Positions 20,033-28,031 of a DNA stretch of 64,000 bases are shown in pieces. A program made the position numbers and the translations under genes. Position 1 is the stretch's first letter; the number at the start of each line of letters is the position of its first letter. The stretch comes from Bordetella sp. BOR01 (lineage in GTDB: Bacteria > Pseudomonadota > Gammaproteobacteria > Burkholderiales > Burkholderiaceae_B): contig NZ_JAHUWT010000002.1 of the NCBI RefSeq assembly GCF_019218885.1, positions 1,364,001 to 1,428,000 of the forward strand, written 5' to 3'. The notes under the pieces were generated by a model. That model saw only the letters and a list, made by a program, of their open reading frames with translations, ran no database searches and had not been told where the DNA came from.

Positions 20033-21316
20033 TTATCGCCCCATGATCAAGCCACGTGCCGCATCGATATCCGTGAGCATGCCCGCCACAGTGGAAATCG
20101 CCTGGCGGGTTCCTTCGACAATCGCCTGGGCTCCCAATCGTTGGCCGTCGGGATACATCATCAGCCGATAGACGCACGCTGAACCCGGCATTCCCGAAAC
20201 GGGAATCGTGATGGCGCCAGTGTTTTGCAGAAGCGCCATCGCGGCGGCGGCGGTCGCTTCGATCGGCACCAGGTCGCAACGCGATGCGCCGCTTTCCTGG
20301 CAGGCGATTTCCAAGAGGTCTTCACCCGAAATGGCGATACCGGCGCCCGCGCGATAGGCACGGCCCTTAAGGATGGGCTGCAGTTCGCTCATGACCTGTT
20401 CGGAGAACGCCGCCGCCTCTCGTATGGGCGAGGGGTCGAAGTCGGTCATGGCGTTCAGGCCCGCGACGATCGAGCCGATCTGCGCCTCGAGCCCGAACAT
20501 GAAGGCCGTGGTGCGGATCTTCGCGACGAGCTCGCGGTGCCCTGCGAGCATGCCCGAGCGCGGACCTGTCAGGTGTTTATCCAGGGACCAGAACGCGATA
20601 TCGGCACCCATCGCCAGCGGCGGCGTTTCGCCATAAAGGGACAGGCGCGCTGCCATGTGGGCGTCGTCGAGAACGACAAGGGCGCCAACGCGCCTGGCCG
20701 TGGCAATGGCTGCCCGCACATCCTTCTCGGGCATATGGTGCTTGGACGGGGAAATGGTAGTGATCACGACCATGGCCGGCTCGCCGGCCCCTTGCCGAAG
20801 CGCCGCCTCAAAGGCAGCGGGCCCTACGAACTCGCAGAATTTCGCGCCGGCGGCAGCCACGGAGTTCTTGATAGAGGGGTGGCATCTGTCGGCGGCCACC
20901 ACCGAATGGACGACCTGGCCGGGCTTGAGCAACGCCAGCATCGTCGACAAGGCGGCAGCGCTTACGCGGTTGCAGAGCAGCGCGTCATGCGATGCGGGTT
21001 CGCCGCCCATGAATGCCAGCCCGGACGGAACGATCTCGTTGGTGTCGATCGCGCCAAAGTCGGTGTAGGAATGCAGCTTTGCCGGGTCGCCCGATTTAAA
21101 TCGGAAGCCCCGGATCAGGCCGGTGAGGTTGAACAGCGACCCGTCGCCCAGCGCCGCGTGGCGTTGGCGTGCAATTTCGTATGTTCTTCGCTGCCGGATC
21201 ACTTCATCGGCGTTGCTGCGCAGTATCTGGCCGCGCGCATACGAGACGGTTGTATCGATCGGATTGCCGAAGCGGTCCTTGCCCGCCGCCGCCGTCGCCT
21301 GAGGAACGTTACTCAC
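20033..21316 (-). CDS. SelA-like PLP-dependent fold-type I enzyme
   Basis: Predicted pyridoxal-phosphate enzyme, 427 aa, resembling the selenocysteine synthase/aminotransferase class V group. Key regions: VVITTISPSKHHMPEKDV, the PLP-phosphate region Asp in VVLDDAHMAARLS, and FWSLDKHLTGPRSGMLAGH with the Schiff-base Lys in SLDKHL. The start is taken at GTG 21316 because AAGGAGAGAGG sits just upstream of it; the longer frame from 21346 includes that ribosome site. No tRNA-Sec, selB or selD is nearby, so SelA itself is unlikely. A lyase or ammonia-lyase acting on an imported amino or sugar acid fits the Bug gene downstream. Confidence 0.75.
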   Translation of the reverse strand: MSNVPQATAAAGKDRFGNPIDTTVSYARGQILRSNADEVIRQRRTYEIARQRHAALGDGSLFNLTGLIRGFRFKSGDPAKLHSYTDFGAIDTNEIVPSGLAFMGGEPASHDALLCNRVSAAALSTMLALLKPGQVVHSVVAADRCHPSIKNSVAAAGAKFCEFVGPAAFEAALRQGAGEPAMVVITTISPSKHHMPEKDVRAAIATARRVGALVVLDDAHMAARLSLYGETPPLAMGADIAFWSLDKHLTGPRSGMLAGHRELVAKIRTTAFMFGLEAQIGSIVAGLNAMTDFDPSPIREAAAFSEQVMSELQPILKGRAYRAGAGIAISGEDLLEIACQESGASRCDLVPIEATAAAAMALLQNTGAITIPVSGMPGSACVYRLMMYPDGQRLGAQAIVEGTRQAISTVAGMLTDIDAARGLIMGR

Positions 21317-21369
21317 TGCCTCTCTCCTTGTCTGGAACTCGTACACCCCGAACGGGACGCACTAAATAT

Positions 21370-21409
21370 TTGTTTGATTGTACGGGCAACCATACAACTA
21401 TGCAAACAA
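21370..21409 (-). promoter_or_regulatory. Promoter with nested palindromic operator for the SelA-like/Bug operon
   Basis: On the minus strand TTGCAT (21400-21405) and TACAAT (21377-21382) are separated by 17 bases: a good sigma-70 promoter. It is overlain by two nested inverted repeats, TTGTTTG/CAAACAA (21370-21376 and 21403-21409) and TTGTA/TACAA (21378-21382 and 21393-21397). The adjacent GntR/UTRA regulator is the likely binder and repressor. Confidence 0.6.
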
Positions 21410-21478
21410 TCGGGCGATCGTCGTGAAGCATCGCGCCACGCGGGAGGAACGTGGCGTGGATTTACTGACGGGGTTTGG

Positions 21479-22279
21479 CTACGAAGCGCCTGCGGCTTTG
21501 CGCGCCGGTTTTGCCTTGCTTGCGCGTGGCGGGCTGGCGGCCTTGCGGGTTTTTGACCGGGGCAGGTCGGCAATATTCAGGCTGTAATAGTAGCGGTCGG
21601 CGCGGTAGTAAGAATGGAACAACACCAGAGGGGTGTTGTCTTGCATCCGGAAGAACCGTGACAAGAAGAGCACCGGCGCGCCCACGGAAATGTCGAGCAG
21701 TTCCGAGAGTTCCGGAGACGCAATCAGCGCTTCGATACGTTGCTTTTCTTCAAAAAAGGGAATCTTCAGTTCTGTCTCGATCAAATTCAGAATCGAGACC
21801 ACTTCGAAGTCCACGTGCTTGATTGTGTCGCCGATGTCGGGCGTGAAGTACGCATAGTGCAGCGCCAGCGGGCTTTGCTCGAAAAAGCGTACCCGCTTGA
21901 CTACGAATACTTCATCCGAGTTCGACTCGATCAGCCTGCTGATTTCCGGCAAGGCCACGATGCCGGACTTGATGAGTTTGGACGTGGTATTGAGCTTGAG
22001 AGCCGTATAGTCTTCGCTCATGCCCGTGAGACGCTGTTCTCCTCTTTCTTCGAAGCGACGGGCAAGAAAGGTTCCCTGGCCCTGGCGGCGCACGATGACG
22101 CCCTCATCTTCGAAAGATCGCAACGCTTCCCTCACGGTTTCCCGTGAGACCGCAAATTCTTTGCACAGAGCGTCTTCGGTGGGCAGGCGATCGCCCACCT
22201 CGTAACCGGATTGCATCCGTTTACGCAGGATTTCGCGCAACTGGAGATATTTCGGGAAGGGGTTGAAGAATTTCTTCAT
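21479..22279 (-). CDS. GntR family regulator, HutC/UTRA type
   Basis: DNA-binding regulator, 266 aa. Winged helix-turn-helix at residues about 8-75 (KYLQLREILRKRM... EDALCKEFAVSRETVREALRSFEDEGVIVRRQGQGTFLARR), then a UTRA ligand domain (VKRVRFFEQSPLALHYAYFTPD... VLFLSRFFRMQDNTPLVLFHSYYRADRYYY). A basic, Ala/Pro-rich tail of about 25 aa is unusual. It lies immediately upstream of, and in the same direction as, the SelA-like enzyme and Bug genes, 162 bases away, so it probably controls them through the palindrome at 21370-21409. Confidence 0.93.
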   Translation of the reverse strand: MKKFFNPFPKYLQLREILRKRMQSGYEVGDRLPTEDALCKEFAVSRETVREALRSFEDEGVIVRRQGQGTFLARRFEERGEQRLTGMSEDYTALKLNTTSKLIKSGIVALPEISRLIESNSDEVFVVKRVRFFEQSPLALHYAYFTPDIGDTIKHVDFEVVSILNLIETELKIPFFEEKQRIEALIASPELSELLDISVGAPVLFLSRFFRMQDNTPLVLFHSYYRADRYYYSLNIADLPRSKTRKAASPPRASKAKPARKAAGAS

Positions 22280-22448
22280 TATTGAAGAGGAGGCTGTCGC
22301 GGCTTGCGCATTGAAACATTATAGCTTTGGCAACCGTGGCGCTTCGTCCAGGATTCAACGCCGATGCGGCCCGCATGGTCATCGAGGCCTCGATCGGCGT
22401 GGCGCGGCGATGGCGCGGCGGCCTTGCCGCGCAGGCACCTGCGCGGTA

Positions 22449-23102
22449 TCAGGCGCGCGCGTCCTGGTTGAATTGCAGCCAGGTCTGCACGGCCGGGCGC
22501 TGCCATTGTGCGTCGGCGTAGGCGCGCAGGTTGTCGGGCAAGTCGTCGGCGGGGCCTGCCAGGCGGCGCAGCATCAGGGCCAGTTCGGTGTCGGCGATGC
22601 ACCAGGCGTCGAACAGTTGCGGCCGGCCTTCGGGCAGCAAGGCCTGGGCCACGCGTACCAGTTTGGCGGCCGCCGCCTGGGCGGTATCGCCCAGGGGGGC
22701 GCCCTGCGCATCGTGGAAGACGACTTCGGTGGGGCGTTCCTGGCGCAGTGCGGCCAGGTCGCTGCGCAGCCAGGCCTGGATCTGGCGCGCGCGGGCCCGT
22801 TGCTGCGGCGCCGAGGGGTACAGGGCGGGGTAGTCGGGTGCCGCAAAGACATCTTCCAGATATTCGATGATGGCGCTGGATTCGGTCAGGTGGAAGGCGT
22901 CGTGCGCCAGGGCAGGCACGCGGCACGTGGGCGCGCGGTTGGCGTAGGGCCGCATGCGCTGCTCGCCGGCCTGCAGGTCGACCAGCCGCAGTTCCACGGG
23001 CAGGCCTTTTTCAGATAGCGCGACGTAAGCCGCCATGGCGTAGGGGCTGAGCAGCAGCGCATCGACATAAAGCGTAAGCGGCGAGGCAAGCGGCGCAGGC
23101 AA
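22449..23102 (-). CDS. yfcF: Glutathione S-transferase, YfcF type
   Basis: Cytoplasmic glutathione transferase/peroxidase-like protein, 217 aa. Close to E. coli YfcF by eye: SPYAMAAYVALSEKGLPVELRLVDL, RVPAL, then ESSAIIEYLEDVFA (glutathione-binding Glu-Ser) and the diagnostic RARARQIQAWLRSDL and FDAWCIADTELALML. The start is a TTG at 23102 with GGAGACC upstream; no ATG or GTG lies at the homologous position. Confidence 0.86.
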   Translation of the reverse strand: MPAPLASPLTLYVDALLLSPYAMAAYVALSEKGLPVELRLVDLQAGEQRMRPYANRAPTCRVPALAHDAFHLTESSAIIEYLEDVFAAPDYPALYPSAPQQRARARQIQAWLRSDLAALRQERPTEVVFHDAQGAPLGDTAQAAAAKLVRVAQALLPEGRPQLFDAWCIADTELALMLRRLAGPADDLPDNLRAYADAQWQRPAVQTWLQFNQDARA

Positions 23103-23230
23103 GGCGGGTCTCCGGGCAAGGGCAGGGTAACGACACAGGCAGAGGCGGGCATGGCCGCCTTCGCGGGCATGCTACAGCGTACCGCAATCGCGTTACCGCG
23201 GCACACCCGGGCGTGCCGTGCGTGTCGCGC

Positions 23231-23560
23231 TCAGTCCACAATGAACAGGCGTGCACCGATGGCGGTGGACGATCGATGGGCCTCGGCCTGGTCGGCCACC
23301 TGGTAGCTCATGCCCGGTGTCAGGACGAAGCGGCGTCCGTCTTCCAGTTCGGTGTGCAGTTCGCCTTCCAGGCACAGCAGGATGTGGCCCTTGCTGCACC
23401 AGTGGTCGGCCAGGTAGCCGGCCGAATATTCGACCATGCGCACGCGGATGTCGCCGAACTGGCGGGTGCGCCAATAGGCAGTGCCCGTATCGCCGGGATG
23501 TTCAGTGGGCTCGACCGTTTGCCAATCGGTGGTGCCAAAGGGGATGTCGCGCAGGTTCAT
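23231..23560 (-). CDS. DHCW-motif cupin fold protein
   Basis: Small single-domain cupin, 109 aa, named for its conserved motif, seen here as ADHWCSKGHILLCLEGELHTELEDG. His and Cys in this strand are likely metal ligands; VADQAEAHRS supplies the second cupin motif. Function of the family is not established. It sits 12 bases downstream of the GNAT gene on the same strand, so the two are likely cotranscribed. Confidence 0.83.
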   Translation of the reverse strand: MNLRDIPFGTTDWQTVEPTEHPGDTGTAYWRTRQFGDIRVRMVEYSAGYLADHWCSKGHILLCLEGELHTELEDGRRFVLTPGMSYQVADQAEAHRSSTAIGARLFIVD

Positions 23561-23572
23561 GTCGGGGTCTCG

Positions 23573-24058
23573 TCAGGCGGCCAGCTTCTTTTGCCAGAAC
23601 ATGGCCTGGCCGGCATCGCCCGCCAGTTCGTAGCCCTGGTAGCCGATCTTGCGGTACAGCGCCTTGGCGGGCTCGTTGCCCTGCAGTACTTCCAGGGTGA
23701 TCTTGCAACAGCCCCGGCGCGCGGCCGCGGCGTCCAGCGCCTGCAGCAGGCGCTGGGCGATTCCCTGGCGCCGGTAGCGTTCCGAGACCATGAAATCGTG
23801 CAGGTTCAACAGCGGCTTGCAGGCGAAAGAGGAAAACCCTTCGAAGTAGATGGCCAGCCCGGCCGGCGCCCCATCGTGCAGCGCCAGCAGCGCGCCCGCC
23901 GTGGGGCGGCGGGCCAGTTCGGCGATGAGGTTGGCGCGCACGTAGTCGGACAGGGCTTGGCTGCCGCCCATGGGGCTGCGGGCGTATTCGTCCAGCAGCG
24001 CCACGACCATGTCGCCGTGGGCAGAATCGTTGAAGTCGGCGTCGATGATATCCAGCAC
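23573..24058 (-). CDS. GNAT-family N-acetyltransferase
   Basis: Predicted acetyl-CoA-dependent acetyltransferase, 161 aa. The core acetyl-CoA loop is SERYRRQGIAQRLLQAL (motif A, Q/RxxGxG/A form) and motif B ends with EPAKALYRKIGYQGYE. The start is GTG at 24058 (reads M-L-D-I-I-D). Substrate unknown; candidates are a small amine or amino acid. Divergent from azlC. Confidence 0.88.
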   Translation of the reverse strand: MLDIIDADFNDSAHGDMVVALLDEYARSPMGGSQALSDYVRANLIAELARRPTAGALLALHDGAPAGLAIYFEGFSSFACKPLLNLHDFMVSERYRRQGIAQRLLQALDAAAARRGCCKITLEVLQGNEPAKALYRKIGYQGYELAGDAGQAMFWQKKLAA

Positions 24059-24187
24059 GATGGGTTCCGTTTCGGGGGGGGGGCCGCCGCGCGGCGGCCC
24101 GATGATTGGGGGCGGTTGCTATTATGCCGCGCCGTGGGGCCTTGCCACTAGGTACACTGCCGGCAAAGCCATTGCAGGGAGTCACCC

Positions 24188-24907
24188 ATGAGTCGTCCAT
24201 CTGCCCCGGCACCGCACCTGGCCTTGCCTGGCGGGGCCGGCCTGGCGGGCCTGCGGGCTTGCCTGCCCGTCATGATCGGGTATTTTCCCGTGGCGGTCAC
24301 TTTCGGTATTGCAGGGCTGGCCACGGGGTTGTCGCCGCTGCAAGTGGTGTTGATCTCGATGCTGGTGTATGCCGGCGCCAGCCAGTTTCTGCTGTTGGCA
24401 TCCATCAAGGCCGGCACGCCGTGGTTGTGGGTGGTGGCGCTGTGTTCGCTGCTTAACGCGCGGCACTTGCTGTATGGGCCGCTGCTGTCGCGCTTCTTGC
24501 CCCAGCGGCTGCGCCCACGCCTGAAAATCGCCTTCCTGCTGACTGACGAAGTATTTGCCACCGCATTCAATCGCATTGAACAAGTGGCACCGGCACATCG
24601 CAATCGCTGGATGACACTGCTGGGCCTGGGCGCATGGCTGACCTGGATTGCCGGGACGGCCGTGGGGGTCTATGCGGGCGATGGACTGGAACGCCATTAC
24701 CCGATGCTGTCGCAAGTGATGCGTTTTGCCTTGCCGGCCCTGTTTCTGGCGCTGGTTTGCCAGGCCACGACCCGCGCGCTGCGCTGGCCCGTCATGGCGG
24801 CGCTGGCGGTGGGCGTGGCGTTTGCGGCGGCCGGCCATACGACTTTGGCGATTCTGGCGGCGGCCGTGGCGGGCTGCGCCTGCAAGCGGCCGGGCAGGGC
24901 GCCATGA
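24188..24907 (+). CDS. azlC: AzlC-family branched-chain amino acid exporter, large subunit
   Basis: Inner-membrane permease, 239 aa, with several hydrophobic helices. AzlC signatures: PVAVTFGIAGLATGLSP, LVYAGASQFLLLASI and LNARHLLYGPLLSRFLP. Works with the small AzlD subunit encoded immediately downstream; the pair exports branched-chain amino acids, analogues or related compounds. ATG at 24188 follows GCAGGGAG. The stop overlaps azlD by 4 bases. Confidence 0.92.
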   Translation: MSRPSAPAPHLALPGGAGLAGLRACLPVMIGYFPVAVTFGIAGLATGLSPLQVVLISMLVYAGASQFLLLASIKAGTPWLWVVALCSLLNARHLLYGPLLSRFLPQRLRPRLKIAFLLTDEVFATAFNRIEQVAPAHRNRWMTLLGLGAWLTWIAGTAVGVYAGDGLERHYPMLSQVMRFALPALFLALVCQATTRALRWPVMAALAVGVAFAAAGHTTLAILAAAVAGCACKRPGRAP

Positions 24908-25254
24908 CGGGCGGCGGGCTGGAATTCTGGGGCGCGGTGATCGCCATGGCGGTCATCACCTATCTGACGCGCGCGCTGCCATTCCTGCTGTCGGCGCGCA
25001 GCCGGCTGTTGCGGCGCCTGGCCGAGGGCTCGTCGCTGGCGGCGCTGGGGCCGGCGCTATTGGCGGGCATCGCCGCCGCGGTCATCGTGCCCGATGTCAT
25101 GGCCCTGCATGGCTGGCCGCAACTGCTGCCCTACGCCGGCGGCCTGCTGGCCACCGCGCTGGCGGCGCGCCGCCTGGGCAACGCGGGCGTGGCGGTGATC
25201 GTGGGGGTGGCGGTGTATGGGGTGCTGCTGGGGCTGGCGGGGGGCGTGGCCTGA
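24904..25254 (+). CDS. azlD: AzlD-family transporter small subunit
   Basis: Small inner-membrane partner of AzlC, 116 aa, with four predicted helices. Typical features are the N-terminal VIAMAVITYLTRALPFLL and the central LGPALLAGIAAAVIVPD. ATG 24904 overlaps the azlC stop (ATGA), so the two are coupled. It is convergent with pit, 21 bases away. Confidence 0.92.
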   Translation: MTGGGLEFWGAVIAMAVITYLTRALPFLLSARSRLLRRLAEGSSLAALGPALLAGIAAAVIVPDVMALHGWPQLLPYAGGLLATALAARRLGNAGVAVIVGVAVYGVLLGLAGGVA

Positions 25255-25275
25255 TTGCCCCCGCCGCGCCAGTAG

Positions 25276-26754
25276 TTACCCGGTGATGCTGACGCCCAGC
25301 CAGAACAGCAATGCCGCCAGCAGCATGGATGCCGGCAGCGTCAGCACCCAGGCCAGCAAAATGGTGCGCACGGTGCCGTGATGCAAGCCGCTTTTGTTGG
25401 CGATCATGGTGCCGGCCACGCCTGAGGACAGCACGTGTGTGGTGGACACGGGCAGGCTGAATACGTTGGCCATGCCTATGGCGGCCACCGCCGTCAATTG
25501 CGCGGCCATGCCTTGCGCGTAGGTCATGCCTTGCTTGCCGATTTTCTCGCCCACGGTCAGCACGACTCGGCGCCAGCCCACCATGGTGCCGGTGCCCAGC
25601 GCCAGGGCCACCGCCACGATCACCCATAGCGGCGCGTATTCGGTGGTGGCGGTCAGGTCGGCGCGCAGCCGGCTCAGGTCGGCGCGGTCGCGATCTTGCA
25701 GGCCGTCGAGGCTGGCGACTTTCTTGGCCGTGTCGTCCAGGCACAGCAGGTAGCGGCGGATATCGACACGCTGGGCGGGCGGCAGTTCGGCGTAGTGCGT
25801 GACGCCGCGCAAATCTTCCAGCAAGGCGTCGATGGTGGCCAGCGTCAGTTGCGGATGGCAGCGGAATTGCTCGGGCAGGTCGCTGCTGCTGTTGCGGCTT
25901 TTGGACAGCGCCAGGTAGTCGTCCAGGGTGGCCTGGTTGCGATGGTAGAAGGCGGCCAGGTGCGTGGCCGCGTCGCGCGTGCGGTCGATCTGGTAGGTGG
26001 TGCTGGTTTCGTTGAGCACGAATTGCGCGGGCACGATGCCGATCAGTACCAGCATGATCAGGCCTATGCCCTTCTGGCCGTCGTTCGAACCATGCACGAA
26101 ACTGACGCCCATGGCCGACAGCACCAGCACCAGGCGGTTCCAGAACGGCGGGTGTTTTTTGGAGTCGATTTCGCGGCGCTGTTCCGGCGTCTTGTGCATT
26201 TTGGATATCGGCCACCAGCGCTTGAACAGCAGCAACAGGCAGCCGGCCGCCAGGCAGCCCGCCAGGGGCGAGATCACCAGCGACAGGCCGATGTCGATGG
26301 CCTTGTTCCAGTTGACGCCGTCGCCCAGCGGCAGGTCGGTCAAGATCGCATTGGCCAGGCCCACCCCCAGGATGGAACCGATCAGCGTGTGCGAACTGGA
26401 TGCCGGGATGCCGAAATACCAGGTGCCCAGGTTCCAGGCGATGGCCGCGGTCAGCATGGCGAACACCATCGCCAGGCCCTGGCCGGTGTCGACATTGATG
26501 AGCAGTTCGACCGGCAGCAGGTGCACGATGGCGTAGGCCACGCCCACGCCGCCCAGCAGTACGCCCAGGAAGTTGAAAATGCCCGACATGATCACCGCCA
26601 GGTGCGGTGGCATGGCCTTGGTGTAGATGACGGTGGCGACGGCGTTGGCTGTGTCGTGAAAGCCGTTGATGAATTCGAAGGCCAGCACGAAGGCCAGGGC
26701 CAGGACCAGACTGACGCCGATCCAGAAATCCAGGCCGGAAAAGAGATGGAACAT
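25276..26754 (-). CDS. pit: Low-affinity inorganic phosphate transporter, Pit family
   Basis: Polytopic inner-membrane phosphate/metal symporter, 492 aa, close to E. coli PitA in length. Signature repeats FINGFHDTANAVATVIYTKA (N-half) and FVHGSNDGQKGIGLIML (C-half) are present, with GIPASSSHTLIGSILGVG and SLPVSTTHVLSSGVAG as the paired inverted-repeat motifs. A hydrophilic segment of about 120 aa between helices lies in the cytoplasm. A Pho-box-like site is seen 46 bases upstream. Confidence 0.94.
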   Translation of the reverse strand: MFHLFSGLDFWIGVSLVLALAFVLAFEFINGFHDTANAVATVIYTKAMPPHLAVIMSGIFNFLGVLLGGVGVAYAIVHLLPVELLINVDTGQGLAMVFAMLTAAIAWNLGTWYFGIPASSSHTLIGSILGVGLANAILTDLPLGDGVNWNKAIDIGLSLVISPLAGCLAAGCLLLLFKRWWPISKMHKTPEQRREIDSKKHPPFWNRLVLVLSAMGVSFVHGSNDGQKGIGLIMLVLIGIVPAQFVLNETSTTYQIDRTRDAATHLAAFYHRNQATLDDYLALSKSRNSSSDLPEQFRCHPQLTLATIDALLEDLRGVTHYAELPPAQRVDIRRYLLCLDDTAKKVASLDGLQDRDRADLSRLRADLTATTEYAPLWVIVAVALALGTGTMVGWRRVVLTVGEKIGKQGMTYAQGMAAQLTAVAAIGMANVFSLPVSTTHVLSSGVAGTMIANKSGLHHGTVRTILLAWVLTLPASMLLAALLFWLGVSITG

Positions 26755-26799
26755 GGGGAGGGGGAAGCGACGGGGGAGGGGTGAGCAGTAGGCCAGATT

Positions 26800-26817
26800 A
26801 TTGCAGATTTGTGACGG
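26800..26817 (-). promoter_or_regulatory. Pho-box-like site upstream of pit (weak)
   Basis: On the minus strand CCGTCAC-AAAT-CTGCAAT matches 11 of 14 bases of the two PhoB 7-mers (CTGTCAT/C) with the exact 4-base spacer. It lies 46-63 bases before the pit start. Alone it would be weak; the phnC site makes it worth noting. Confidence 0.35.
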
Positions 26818-26882
26818 AGGTCGGATGGCCTGGTGTCAAGGCGGGAGTCGTGGTTCGAGTTATGGTCCCGTCCGGTCCCATG

Positions 26883-26929
26883 CCGCCCGGCCCCCCGCCC
26901 AGAACGGCAAGGCGACCCAAGAACGCAAA
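26883..26929 (-). repeat. Dispersed repeat, copy B (upstream of mog)
   Basis: Read on the minus strand, TTTGCGTTCTTGG-G-TCGCCTTGCCGT then a GC-rich GGGCGG/GGGGCCGGGCG part matches the sequence at 49476-49521 with few differences; both copies are also preceded by GCTTTG. It fills most of the pit/mog divergent gap. Confidence 0.6.
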
Positions 26930-26998
26930 CAGCAAAGCAACAAACCTCCTTCCCCGTAATGCGATAGCATCGAATTTTTCCCAATTCGCCACCACGCC

Positions 26999-27634
26999 AT
27001 GACCACTTCCGCGCAGCCCGTTGCCCGCCGCCATCCCGACGACCTGATCGTGGGGTTGGTGTCCATTTCCGACCGCGCGTCGTCCGGCGTGTATCAAGAC
27101 CAGGGCCTGCCGGCGCTGCACGACTGGCTGGGCACGGCGCTGTCGTCGTCCTGGCAGGCGGTCGAGCGGCTGGTGCCCGACGAGGCCCCGGCCATTTCGG
27201 CGGCGCTGGTCGAGCTGGTGGATGCTTGCGGCTGCGATCTGGTGCTGACTACCGGCGGCACCGGCCCGGCGCGCCGCGACGTCACGCCCGAGGCCACGCT
27301 GGCCGTGGCCACCAAGGAAATGCCGGGTTTCGGCGAACAGATGCGTCAGGTCAGCCTGAAGTTCGTGCCCACCGCCATTTTGTCTCGCCAGGTGGCGGTC
27401 ATTCGCGAGACGGCCGGCCATGCCGCGCTGATCATCAATCTGCCCGGCCAGCCCAAGGCCATCCGCGAAACCCTGGAAGGGTTGCGCGATGACGCCGGCG
27501 GCGTTGCGGTGCAGGGCGTGTTCGCCGCCGTGCCTTATTGCATCGACCTGATCGGCGGACCCTACGCCGAGACGCACGAGGCCGTGGTCAAGGCTTTCCG
27601 GCCCAAGTCGGCGCAGCGCAAGCCCGCGGCCTGA
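26999..27634 (+). CDS. mog: Molybdopterin adenylyltransferase
   Basis: Adenylates molybdopterin, preparing it for molybdenum insertion; 211 aa. MoaB/Mog-type domain with VGLVSISDRASSGVYQDQG, LVLTTGGTGPARRDVTPEAT (substrate-binding TTGGTG) and ALIINLPGQPKAI. Members of the MoaB branch in some bacteria are inactive; the full motif set and length favour Mog. No other molybdenum-cofactor gene is nearby. Confidence 0.88.
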   Translation: MTTSAQPVARRHPDDLIVGLVSISDRASSGVYQDQGLPALHDWLGTALSSSWQAVERLVPDEAPAISAALVELVDACGCDLVLTTGGTGPARRDVTPEATLAVATKEMPGFGEQMRQVSLKFVPTAILSRQVAVIRETAGHAALIINLPGQPKAIRETLEGLRDDAGGVAVQGVFAAVPYCIDLIGGPYAETHEAVVKAFRPKSAQRKPAA

Positions 27635-27692
27635 CGCCGCGTTGCGTTATAGTTGCCCGGGCCTTTTCGTTTGTACTCAGGAAAATTCCTAC

Positions 27693-28031
27693 ATGAATTT
27701 GCGATGCATCGTGGCGCTGGCCCTGGCCGGCGTGCTGGCGGGTTGCGCCAACGTCAAAGATATACGCGAGCGCGAGCCGGTGTTCTTCGGCTCTACGGCG
27801 CGTACCGCCGAGCAATACGTCAACTGCGTGGACTCGGCCTGGCAAGGCACGGGCACGACCGCCCAGCGGCAGTCGGTGCGCAACGGCTATGAACTGATCG
27901 TGCCGGGCACGATGGGCGTCGAAGCCGTGCTGACCGCCACGACCTGGAAAGGCAAGACCGACGTGCGCCTGTCCACGCGCATTGCGCGCTACAGCACCGC
28001 GCTGGCAGAGGCCGCCAACCTGTGCATGTAA
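27693..28031 (+). CDS. Small predicted lipoprotein of unknown function
   Basis: 112 aa from ATG 27693 (MNLRCIVALALAGVLAGC). The lipobox LAGC places the acylated Cys at residue 17, so the mature protein is lipid-anchored, probably periplasmic or outer membrane. The mature part (EREPVFFGSTARTAEQYVNCVDSAW, then GVEAVLTATTWKGKTDVRLSTR) contains two further Cys residues. I do not recognise a functional family. Its last codons overlap the GTG start of the M23 peptidase gene by 10 bases. Confidence 0.78.
   Translation: MNLRCIVALALAGVLAGCANVKDIREREPVFFGSTARTAEQYVNCVDSAWQGTGTTAQRQSVRNGYELIVPGTMGVEAVLTATTWKGKTDVRLSTRIARYSTALAEAANLCM

Noticed and set aside
20033-21316. True selenocysteine synthase (SelA)
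   Set aside because: No selB, selD or tRNA-Sec nearby, and the neighbours are a Bug receptor and a GntR regulator.
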